Assembly: GCA_013365325.1 (NCBI GenBank)
Contig: JABVXV010000055.1
Coordinates: 124,001 to 188,000, forward strand
Direction: 5' to 3'
Source of the DNA: Dipetalonema caudispina
Lineage: Eukaryota; Nematoda; Chromadorea; Rhabditida; Onchocercidae
Length of the DNA stretch: 64,000 bases
Part shown: positions 15,101 through 28,400 of the stretch, piece after piece
Layout of the letters: each line of letters opens with the position of its first letter
Numbering within the stretch: position 1 is the first letter of the stretch
Position numbers and translations under genes: made by a program
Notes under the pieces: model-generated
The model's input: only the letters and a program-made list of their open reading frames with translations
The model's database searches: none
Told to the model about the DNA's origin: nothing

Positions 15101-16525
15101 ATTAAATTACTTCACTTTTCACATTAGAATATCATATTTCAAACTAGCGGGATTCTTACGCATATCACGTCATGACTATTTCAACGCTCTGTTTTTCTAA
15201 TCTGTTACAAAATTTAAAAAAAAAAATTAAATACCTGAATTTTTTCAGATGGAAAAATTGTTCGTCCATTGAAAGACCAAATATTTTTTGGTGTCGGTAT
15301 GCCAGTTCTTTTACATTCAATATTTACTGTTTGATTTAAAACTGATTCAATTGTACGGAATGTTGGTCCAATAATTTTTGGCGGTACTGAAAATTAATTT
15401 ATGTAGTGCACTCGTATTACCATTTAGGGAATTATTCGCAATTTCTCTTTTATTTTCAGTCTTACATTCCTATGTATCGGCGAAATTTGTAGTATTTTTA
15501 AAAGTTTACAGAACATCATCACTGAAATTTCATTTTACTCGAAAAAGAACTCGATTGATTACTATTTGTCTCCGCATACAGCATTTTCAATAACTTTACT
15601 AACTTGGCCAAGAAAAGAGATCTTTGAGTGGAATATTCATCAGAAAATTTCTTTCATAGCAATGATAACTTTGTGAGAATATTTTATGAAGTTAAGCTTA
15701 AAAGTGAAAACTATTTCAATTCTGCTGAATAAAAAAAAAAAAAAGGAATTTCCCGAAAAGACACAAAAAATAACTTTTCAACAAATCATTCCATGCAATT
15801 TCAACCGAAAATATTATGATATGAATATATTATTTTCTCTTTTAGAAATTTTATCAAAGATAATATCGTTATATATTCATGCTTTTGCTAATTGTTGCTT
15901 AACTAATTCATCGCATCTGTGTGTAACTCAAGTTGACAGGTAATTTAATTTTGAATGAAAGTTGATCATTTGGCTTTTAGAATAATTGAAATTGCTAACT
16001 CTTTGTTGCTTAATTGAATTTACCTAAAACGACCACATTTATGTAAGCAATGGCTTCTCCTGCATCATTCCATGCTCGACAAATATATCGACCTGCATCA
16101 TGGAGTTGTCCATGTAGAATATGCAATTTTAAACCACTTGTTGATAGCTACAAATTGTTCTATTACTTATTTTATTTTAATTTTTGCAGCTCATTTATTT
16201 CCAGTCTTATCGATTTCAATTTCTTTTAAATTAAAACTTTTGAATTTATGAATTTCCAGTATTTTCAAACCATTTTTTAAAGAGTATCGTTTATCACTTG
16301 ACGTTATGATAATGTTGATAACTGATATCATGTTTCATCTTCAATATTTTTCACTGTACAGGCAAAAAAAATGATGAGATAATTCGCTAGACAAAAATAG
16401 AATCTATTTGAGTTAACTCGGGTTTAATTTTAGAAATTGGAAGGAAACCCCTCTATTGATCTTTTTAATTTTAGTACCGTGGATTCGTTCCAGGAAAATT
16501 TATTGATATTGTCAAAAATTGTTCT

Positions 16526-16566
<41 letters not shown>

Positions 16567-19500
16567 GACTTTTCGAAAAATAGCAATAAATTTTATTGGA
16601 GATAAATCAATCACGAAAAAGTGTCATTTATTAGATGGGTTTTCGCACCACTTTTGCATCAACCCGCCAAAATTATGCCCTTTTCCTATTTGTTATATTT
16701 TAAATAAAGAACCGGTTTTGTGAATTTTCCTGTGAATTTCATTTATACAGTATGAAAACGAAATTATTTTATAACAATTTGATCTATTTTTTTAATATAA
16801 TTTCACCAATATACACTGTGGTAATCTTTGTTACTTTACTTTATTATCACTTATCACTAATATTTGTTCACTGAATAAAGAACGGTCGAAACAAACTTCA
16901 GGAACTTTCTTAACCTAACCTCATCTTCCAGGCTTATTTCCTTTCATTTCCTGAGGAAACAGCGATCCTCTTAGAAATAAGCAATTCATTCGCAAGATCA
17001 TAAATTTATAATGTTGCAATATTCAAAATTTACCTGCAAATTATTCGATGTAGTAATAGGAATACCATTCTTAGTCCATTGTATTTCCACTGAGGGATCA
17101 TTGATTGGACAGGTCAGTGTTACTGTTTCATTTTCCGGTAATTCAAGGACACGATGTTGACCATCCATTTGCGGTGGTTCTAAGCACAAACACTGATAGG
17201 TAAAAATGTAAAAATTAAATTTCGCATTTTAAAACTGCGTTTTAAGTTTTGCAATTTAAACAATGCAAGCTTTCGTAATCATTCCAAGAAAATCTTATCT
17301 TACACTCGGAAATGGAACAAAATTTTATCATTTTGAGGAATTGGATATATTTTTTTAGGATCAAAAAAAAATTAAGTTATGATAAAAAAAAAAACGCTTA
17401 TGTGGAAAAATAAGAATTTGCAAGCAAAGAATTTATTATCAAATGAGGAATTTATGGGTGAAGAGGTTTAATATTCTCATTTGAGTTGCAGCAATTGCAG
17501 AAATTAAATTTTAGGCATAAGCAGCATTATGTAGAATTTCAAAATTTTTTAAACTATTTAAAGGACTTAAAATAAGGCATACTTTATGCCAAAGATTTTT
17601 TAACTATAATATGAAATTTACATAATTTCAATCAAGAAAAGAAAAAAAAAAAAAAAAAAAAATTGCTAACTGAGAACAGCTACGACAAGATCTTTCTCCG
17701 CACGACCAGGTTTATTTTCCGCTATACATGAATAACGGCCAGCATCCTGATCTGTTGCTGATTCAATATGTAATTGTTGACGATCATTCATAAACAATAC
17801 ATCCGTTTCGTTGATTTGTTGACCATTCTGTAGAATAGTACAATCAATTGTTGATTAATTCAAAGGATGAATAAACAAATGCTAAACATCAGTACTCATT
17901 TTTTGTTTACGGCTTTTTTTTTTTTTTTTTTTTTTTTTTCGTGATTTCATTATATATACAAAATAAAATCAATATATCCTAGTCATATTTAGGAATTATT
18001 CAACAAACAGATTTCTTCTTTCGTCCATTTCAGTCATCTGTTTCCGTTCGCTTTATTTCTGATTAGAATGGTTTAAAAAAAAAAAAAGTTTGAAATTTAT
18101 ATTTTCTCTATCTTTCTTGTATCCAAATTTTTCAGATATTTCACATGGATTATTTTGATGGAAGCAAACAAAACTTAATTGATTGCATCTATTTTGAAAA
18201 TATTCAACAATTTTATTTTTTCCCAATTCATTGCTTAAATAAAATTAATCAGAAAAGTAAATTATTCTGCTAGTAGATCAAAAAAAAAACAAAATTGGCT
18301 AATTTTTTTCATGAATATTTAATGAAGTTCATGCCAATTACTATAATTTCTTTCAAAAAGAAAAAATTCTTTCTATAGAATTTTTAACAAGTTCATTTTA
18401 TCTGATTAATAATGAGGTATACATTTTAATGAATGACAAAAGAATTCCGACAACAGCTACTGATTACCTTCCGGACAGAAGTTAACTAATTACTGAAATA
18501 ACTTGATGTCCTCATTTTAACCATTGTAATAATTTCCTGATTAATTCTGCTTAATTGCTACAGGTTTAAATTGAACTGTAAAAAAAGAATTACAATGAAA
18601 GAAAGGTGCAAAGAATAGGTAAAAATTCATTGAGCTGTCATAATTTGTCATTTTATGATTTCCGCTATGAAAAGAAATGCAATAATTGTGAAGGATAGAA
18701 TTTTCCAGTTTTTTTTTTTTTTTTTTCGGATAAAAATTATTTCTGTTAATTGATATTCTATGAAATATTTTTTTTAAGGATCCTTTTATTGGAATAATTT
18801 CTGTATGCTTCATATTTAATACTAAATTAGAATGAAATTTCATGCATTTTACAAGCTTTACAGTAAAACACTTTTATATTTTGAATTGTTTTCTTTCTGC
18901 AGAAATGATCGATTAGTGAAAGACATGAAAAAAAAAGAAAAAATTGAAAAAAAAAAAAAATTGATAAAATATTTTGCAGCTTATATATCAAATTTTTCTT
19001 CCAATAATTCACAACTTTTTCAAATTATTCAAACTACTCAGTTTATCTCTTTTAGTTTCCCTTCTCTTTTTTTTTCTTGCCAATGATGAATAAGCTCTAT
19101 CAAGAGGCTTTTATATCTGGTCGAGACTTCTTAAATTGGAAATGACATCAAAAAAGCTTTCATTCATCCTTTTCTTCCTTATCCCTACTGCTACTACTAC
19201 TACTACTACTACTACAACTAATATAAATAATCGAAAACATAAATAAATAATCTTTAGATCAAATTCGGAATATTTGTATTGAATTCATCCGTATTTCATC
19301 GCCTTCCAGTAACATATTCAGGTAAACAGATAGACAACAACATCTATTTCCATGCCTTTAATTCTTATGAAAGCAATTTAAGTTTAATATAATATGGATG
19401 TGTTTGTGTTTGACAAGTTAAAAGCACTAAGAATAAATGTTTATCGAATAGTATTATGCCATATATTGCAGCATTTTTTAACCTGCTTCTTTAGAAGATA

Positions 19501-22390
19501 TATTTTTACTCTATTTTTTTTTTTTTTTGAAATTTAAATTATCCAATTCTTATTGAATTTCAAGAATTACAAGGAATCTCAGGTTAACAACAAATTTGGA
19601 AATATCCTATAACTTTTAACTTATTTTTGTGCTTTATGAACAAGAGAAAATGAAGTATAACCTTTTGCTTATGTACTATTTTTTTTTTTTATTAAAAATG
19701 TTGAAATGTACTATTGTTGTCAATGTAAGATTATAAACAAGTTCCTTTTTTTTTTTTTTTTTTCATCAATCTTATTTTGTATAAAATTCAAAAATTTAGT
19801 GAAAGTTTGTTTACCAATCGCATATTATTACTATTATATTAATCATTTTTGCAGCAGTTATTTCATTCAAATTATTTTTCAACTTTCTATTTATTCAATC
19901 TTTTGTTTGTTTTATTTCCTATTTCTTTTTGTTCGAAGCGCTAAACTTTTCCAAATAAGCATGACTTACTTTATTGACAGATTGAATATTTCACTTTTCA
20001 TATTGAAGTGTTGAAATAGATTTTTCGTATTTCTGTTACAAAACAAACAACAAAATCTATCTTACCTTAACAGGTTTGTCTTAAATGATAAAGCAAAATT
20101 TCTAATGAACAAATTAGCTAAAGTTTTTCTCTTCTACAATTAAATATTCAAAAGAATATTGCAAATTTTGTAACTTTTGGAAAAATAAATGAAACAGTTT
20201 ACAACCCTCTCTACAAAGCATATTCTTGTCGATTTCATTGAAGTTCATTGTTTCTAAATGATTCAGAGATTCTTCGATGAGAGATTTGATTTTATCATTT
20301 TTAAAGGTATCAACGATCCTCTTAAAGACATCAAAAACAAAAAAACAAAAAAAAAAAAAATTGATTAATATCATTCCTTTTTGCAAGCTATACCACAAAA
20401 ACTAATACTGTCATAGTGTGTTGTCAAAAGAGACTAAATATTGCGGAATTTATAGCAACTAAAATTTCAATAAACTTCAAATGAAAAGAATTGTTAGCAA
20501 TGAGTCATTTTATTTCTAAATTTTGTCCAAAATGACGAAGTTTGCTTATCAAACTATTGCATAAATTTGATGCAAAAAGGAAATACGTTGAAATGAATGA
20601 AGTAAATGTGCTAAAGTAAAAAGACTAATAACTAGTTAGATTACTTATTTCACTATATAACTAAAATAACTTCATATGCAAACTTACGGATATTTTGTGC
20701 TTTTCCCATCTATTTCTACTAAATTACTTCCTTTGGATACTTAATTTACCTTTGTGTACAAACCATGAAAAAGCTACTTTTCATTTCTACTTGAATTAGA
20801 TATAAATGTCAACTGAAAATTGTTATGCTATGACTACAAAAAAAAAAAAAGAATTCTTTTTCCCTCTATGACATAATTGACAATGATCAGTGATCGAATA
20901 CAAATGTTTAGTTAAGTTGAAAATTTTTAAATATATGAAATTTCATTATTTAATCCTTTTACATCAACACAATTTTCATTATTCTATTTTTCTTTTCATC
21001 ATTCATTTGCATTATTATATGTTTCATACTTTGTTGTAATGAATTGGCTTTTTTTTTTTTTTTTTTAAATTACTACCTTTTCTTATAATGACAATTTTAA
21101 AACTTCTTTTAACTAAAATGCAATGATCATTCTTACTATTACCTTAAATTTATCTTTGGTCAATAAAGTAAGAAAGAATTTTGAAAAAAAAAGAAAACCT
21201 TTTTTTTTTTCAATCCTGTTAAATTCAACATTTGTCGTGCACAATTATTTCAAAAATTATCTATCCTTGAAATATATCCAAGTTTTTTCAGTCCTTCACA
21301 TGAGATTAAATTGAATATTAAAATAGATCTCACTATTCAAAGGTATTTTTAACTTCAAACGAACTAACATCCAAATGATCATTTCATTTATAGGCATTTC
21401 TTTGTCAATTTTCTATCTTAACACCTAATATTACATATAAGATAAGTAATTCATCAAATACTAACAGTGTAAAGAGAGTACACAACTTTAACTGACTATC
21501 ATTTATCAATTTGATAACGTTCAAATTTATTGAATTTAAATATTCTCCTCTTCAGTCAGTGTAAATAGAAATTTCTAATGGGGCTCAGCTTTTATTACTG
21601 TTAATATTTACCCAAGACATTCTATTTTGATGATAATCATACCGTTTGGAGTGATTCAAACATGTTGATCTGTTTTGCTCAAAATTCATTAGCAAATTTA
21701 TCTTCTTTATTTAGTTTATCTCCCCTCCTCCCTCTCCCTCTCTCTCTCTCTCTCTCCTCTTCCTCCTCTTTATCTTATCGCTTATCATTTGCAAAATTTC
21801 TCTTTTCTTTTCCTAAAAGTAACATTTGTAGGATGAAAATAAAAAATATATTTTCTTATAAATGGTAACAAAAATATAAAATAGCATGAGAGTAAAGTTT
21901 ACAGGAATACCTAAACTTATTTTACAATAATATGAAAATATATGGTACTGTATGAGAGATAGAAAAATTTATGGAATTGTTAAGTAATTATTCATTTTAA
22001 CTAATTATAAAGTATTTTTCGATGAATCATTTTGAATTTAACATCCTAAAGTAATTGCTATTTTATGTTTATACATGAAAAAATTTCGCATATTTCAGTG
22101 TTTAGTTCATTTTTTCCTTTTTTTTTTTTTAACTTCAAATTCTATATATCACATTTTTCATTAGGAAAATTCGAATTCTAAAAGCAAGCAATTTTCAAAG
22201 CCAATAGCAATTCTCATCAGAATTCCACACGAAACATATTATATAATGCATATACTACAGCCCAATTTTCTCTAAAAACTATTAAAAATAAAAAGTAAAT
22301 TCTTACACATGCAATTTAACTTGTCTCTTCAACTATCTAAACTTTTCCTTTTTCCTTCTTTTTTTATAATATAAAAGCATATTTGAAGAA

Positions 22391-22421
<31 letters not shown>

Positions 22422-25400
22422 CATATATTCCACTTTTATTTATTGTCATCTCTATTTAAAATGCTTTCAATAAATCTTTACTTCCCTATTTCAATTTTCC
22501 AGAAAATTTCTTTCATATAAAACTATTCCGTTTTTAATTTGTCCAATTTAAAACTTCAATTTAAATTTTAAAAAGTTAGATATTGAAGGGAAATAAATGT
22601 CTCATTGCTATGTAATTATTTGCTTACAACTGGAAAATGTTTTTCTTTTTATTTCTTTTTTTTTTTTTTTTACAATTTTTCATGAGTGGAAGAAATTTCA
22701 TATAGTTCTACTAGTTGAATTATCTATCATTTTGATTCCTTTCATTTAATTTGCTAAGTTTGTTTGATTCGATTTAAAATAATCTTCCTAAGATCTTATA
22801 CTTCGAAAAGATAAGTTTGGGTATCGTTTCAAATATTTATGGTAGAATAATTCAATTTCATTTCATTTCAGCTAGTATGAATGAATATGTGAAATATTGA
22901 AAATGATGATTACTTGAGGATCCGTTATTTTGTCATGGCTCACGGACGTACGTACGTTATGCATTTCCGACTTCTTACAAGCTAGCCAAGAAAGACCAAG
23001 GAAGTGACGCTAAAGCTTAGAGACATTTAGAGGATGATCTTGCGAAGAGAAGGCGTTGCTGGGTGACAGCAACAAACTAACTATAAATAAGATGGGTTCC
23101 GATAGCGCTCAATCATGATGGGCTTTATATTATTATTGCTAAGCCTAGCATCACAACATTCATACAGGTGTTTTACACCTTCCTATCTCATCCTATCCAC
23201 TTTCACATCACTTTTTCAAAGAGTTCCATTCATCAACAAAAATGTCTGCACTAATCTCTAAATCTCTCTTCTTATCCTGTAAAAATATCACTTTTCATAA
23301 ATTCTACAACATTGTGGTAAATTTTAAATTAGCAAAAATAAATTTTCTTTTAGTAATTTTAAGCATTCGTAAAATGAAACTTTCTATTTTCCATTTCACA
23401 TTTCAAATATTTACCCCTTTATTTGTGAAAGGAATTCCTTCCGGCAAAAATTCTAAACTTTATTCTCACTGTCTGTTTACCTTCTTACTAAGTTAATCGT
23501 AGCGGGAAATTATACCAAGTGTAGGACATAATGATGTAAATGAGGAGTCTATTGAGAAAAAGAGAAGGAGAGAGAGAAGGAGAGAGAAAGAAAGAGAGAG
23601 GAAAAGAGGAGACTAATTTAATTGTAATTGATAATGTCCTCAATCGACTTTTTCTTTTTTGTATGCTAAGATTTCATTCATTTGTTTAAATATTATATAT
23701 TTCAACCAAATTTATTCTTTTATTAAATTTCCATTTTTATTTCGTATTTCGCCCAATGTTTATCAATCATCGCAAACGCAAAAAAAAAAAAAGAAAATTC
23801 GGTTATTGCGAATGTATGCAAATTTATATGAGATATAAAATAAGGTATGGTAATTCAAAAATTTTCAGATAACTAATTGAAAAGATGCATAGCCAAATAG
23901 TGATAAGTGATGATTGTACTATATGGAGCGAAAAGCCAAGAAATAAACTAATCTAAATTGTATTAAACTGGTAAATAAGTGGTAATCTAATTGCTTATGA
24001 TTTATTAAAAAATTTTATCGGATATTTCTGAAATCAACAAATAATGCTCATAATAAGTTTGAGAAAGTTCTAAAGATTTCTTTAAAAAAAAAAAAACTGT
24101 TATGAAGCTTTTACTTCTTCTTCATCATCTTCTTTATCCACTTTATTTCTCATCAATTGATTAATTTTTTTAATTTTCTAGAAGTAAAAAATACTGAAAT
24201 TCAAAGAATTCTTCACAATTCATTGCGGAAAATCTATGTAGTAGGCATTCTTCTTAGAAATGGATGTGAAAAAGTAAAGAAGGAAAAAAAAAAAAGCTGT
24301 CCATTCTTAATTTTACATTTTGAATAATGAATGATGACACCAAATTACATACCCAAATAGACGATACTTTGTGATTATAGAGAGAAGAGGGAGAGAGAGA
24401 GAGAGAGAAAAACAGAAAGAATTTCGAGATGCATTTTTGCCACATTTTCAACAAACTTTTCTTGCCAATATATATCTATCCATAGGTTAGCTTTAATCTA
24501 AAGTGCATAACTTTTGCTAATTTATTTACTATTTTACTAATTCGAAACTTCTCAATAAATCAATCATTTAAATGTATTACATAGCGAATATTGTCAAATG
24601 AGTAAGTTATGAGAAAATGAATAATTGCAATGTTTTGAAGCTAAAAAGTCTTCGAATTTTTCATTAATGATTTGAATTTTAGACGTAGAAATATTTTAAA
24701 CTTCATAATTCTTAAAAATTGAAAGAATTTTCTTTTTTTTACTATTCCATATAATTTGAGCTATGTAGTGTTGAGATATTTATTCTCTGTCTCATATGCT
24801 TTATGAATTTAGATCGTGTGATGTGCAACGAGCCGTAATAAAAGTGCCTATGAGGCCTAAGCTCCACTTACTTAAGGCTTTCACATCAAAGAAAGCTATA
24901 TATGCTTCATCGTTTATCTCGTACCAGTAGTCTTGCACAGAGTGCAAACGTGTCCATTTCGCATCCCTTGATATTTTTCTTTTTTTTTTTTTTTTTTCTG
25001 AACTAATTTAGTGAATGTGTAAATCGTTTGAGATCGAAATATAGGTTAGTTTAATTTTTCATATTTTTATTTTAAGTATTTACAACTATTTTGAGTTATT
25101 AACTTACAGTATTAAACATATGATAAAGTTTGTGCAAAAAATGTATGAAGCTGATATTATTTTTCAAATTTGATAAAATCACTTAATTTTTTAATCAATA
25201 AAAAATCTTTACATTTACGCTAATTAAAGTTAATCAAAGGTAAGAGATTAGTTGACAATATGAAGCAGTAAAGAAAAAATGATCTCTAACATATATTTAA
25301 TTAAATTATTAATTTAGATATGATGTATGAATGATTTATTGGGTCACAAACATATATAGTGATTGTTCTCTCTGATAATGTTTAGGTTAAATTTCATCTT

Positions 25401-28400
25401 AAAATACTGAATTTTCAATTCAAATTTCCTACTCGTTATTTATAATGACGAAAACTTCATATTTTAGAGAATAAATAATATCATAGGAATTGGAACTCTG
25501 CCAGTTATAAGTTAATAAATCGAAATTGAAATTGTTAAATTGATGAATCCCAGAGGAAAATTAGCTAAGCTTTATTCACATTGTTGCTTTTTCCACCTCA
25601 TAAAACACTGAAGTTAGGAATTCATCGAGTTATCTGTAGGATAAAATATGTAAACAAATGTAAATAAGATATCCTCATGAATTTATCATCAACTTTGACC
25701 TTTCGTGGAATTGTTTATGATCAAAAAAAGTTTGTTTACAGTTCACTGACGAAGAAATATTCCATCCATTCTCATCATTTTATCTTTTCCAATCAAAAAT
25801 TCAACGAATCTATCCTTCATCCTACTATTCTTGTCTCTATTTTACATATTTACTTTTGAGAAACAAACAATCTCATCTTCATTTTGCTCCCAATCCAACT
25901 AAATCCCAAATAGCCATTTTTGGCCAAAAAAAAAAAAAAAAAAAAAAAAAATTGCTATAGCAACGTTTCCCCTTCACTGGCAATGTTTGCATTATTGAGC
26001 TTATAACTTGAAAGAACACGAAAGCTCATTTTCTTGGCCCATTTCATGAAAATTTATGAGTTCCATCTAGAAATAGCACCACCAAAAGATAAACTGACTA
26101 ATTAACTGATCAAGAAGAAAAGGAAAAAAAAAAAATTGGTAGATGAGGAAGAGAGAGCAGAAGTTAAATAAAATTGATAAGAGTAGAGAGTAAGGAGGAA
26201 AGATAAATAGAGAGGCTAAAGGGCAAAGCTTAGGAGGAATGTAGTAACACTTAAAACTAACTTTATTAGTAGACAAATTTTTAAATTTCCTAATTCTCTT
26301 CGGTTTTTTTTTTTTTTTTTTTTTTGTATTCCTTCCATCAATGGATCATTTTCTGTAAAGAGTTCAGTTGCTGCTTGTTTTTTTTTTTTTTCTAAAAAAG
26401 TGTCAACAACAGCTAAATCGATTCATCCATTAGAAGATTATCGATAATTATCAGCAGTTTTGATTTAAATTATTGATTTCAAATATTATATAAGGTCAAA
26501 TTTAGATATGAGTTTGAAATGATAAGATTGATATTCATTGTTTTTATCAGAAATTCTTATGAGCTACTGAGCAGTTTACAAATTTTAACTATTTCAAATA
26601 ATCACTTTTAGGAGATGTCGATTTTTTTTGATTTATCTTTAATTTCCTCTTGCATATAATGTATTTTTATCATTTGCTACGTTAAAGCTAAAAATTGATA
26701 TTACCACAGTAGACTACAATATTACCCAAAACAATATATCTCGGTTGAATTTTTTTGAGAATTATGACAACATTCGATAAGTTCAATTTAATTTTAATTC
26801 TTAAATGTGATAAAAATTCCTAAATGTCAACGGAGATAGTGCATAAATTGTGCAATTGACATATCATATCGATAAATACTGACTGCACTTCCGGATATTT
26901 CATGTTCATTTTTTTCGGTACATTTAAATCATTAAGTACAACTGTCAACAATCACTTCATGTCAATTAACATCCTACAATCATGTCTAATCACGATCATA
27001 ATTATTCACGATCATTATAAGAATTATTAGATTCCTATAAAAATTACATCACTCTAATCAATGCTATCAATCATGATCTAACCATTCTAATATCATTTCC
27101 ATCATTTAAATTATTAAATATTAGAAATTTTGAAATACTACATAATTTTCATAAATTACGAAAAATAATTGTTTAGTGTTTTGTTTTAATGAAAAAATAA
27201 ATAATTGATCATCTGGAAATATCCAATGGGTTGCGAGAAATTAATTTGTTATCATTTGTTATGTTAATATTAGCATTGATTTTTTTTTATTTATTTAAAG
27301 ATAACTAATAAAACATTATAGGTAAATCATTAATGTCATTTAAGTGCTACATAATAAGTGAATGATTGAAATAAAAGATGAAAAAAAAAAAAAAAACAAA
27401 CTTCATAATTAATTAACATTTTTTATAGCATATTTCGAATAGATACCAAATTCTTTCACAACTACACAAATCCATAATTTTATTTATATTAATAACTATA
27501 CCTTCTCTATTTTTATTTTTTTATTGATAAATCTAAATGAACGATAAAATTATGTTATCCTATAATTTCAACAATTTATTGAAATTCAATTTCGATAATT
27601 TATACACACACACACACATACAGAGATCGGAAAAACATCTGGTGGTGGTAAAGCAGCTGTATGATTGGATGAAAGAGTGGAAATAACTGAGGAAGTAGCA
27701 CCTGCTAAAAACTTTGCTAGTAGTCTTTCATGACTTATTATTCGATTAAAATGCCAACTATTACTTCATTTTATTCTCATATTCTCTTCATCACTTTCAT
27801 AATCATTCTCTCAATTTAATATTTTCCAGAAAATCAAAAAAAAAAAAGATAAGTTTTATAATTTTAATAAAACTACTTTGATTCTTTCAAATTTTTCTCA
27901 CTTAATTAAAAATTAAATTAATATGAGGAAAATTATGAAAAATTTAGGAAAAAAAAAAAGAATAACTAATATTATTTAGTGAGAAATTATGATAAACGAT
28001 AATTGTTTACTGTAACGTTGTAGCTACAGAAGAGTTGGATTAAATTCAAATCTAATCTAAATTTTTTTTCCAAATTGTTTTTCAACGTTTTCCAATGATA
28101 TTTTTTCAATTTATATGTTTTATTTCATTTAAAATGCATTATGACGTGAATAAAATGATCACACAAATAAAACAAGCAAATTAAATTGAAAATTGTTCCG
28201 CTTGTTTATCTTTCTACTAAATGAAACCGCTGTTCTCATTTTATTTTAAATGCCATGAGTTTACCCAGAATTTATTACTCTCTTCTCTTATCTTAGTTTC
28301 AAATAACACATTCTGTGATCCCAATAAATCTGTCTCAAATTTCAAGTAACTAATTTTTATACTTCAAAAAAAAAAAAAAAAAAGAAAAACCTCTGATCCT

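Noticed and set aside
24841..24900. Possible small RNA or tRNA in the 24.8-kb patch (GCCTAAG...CTTAAGGC)
   Set aside because: The two arms form only a short imperfect stem, and no cloverleaf, anticodon arm or box A/B pattern can be drawn.
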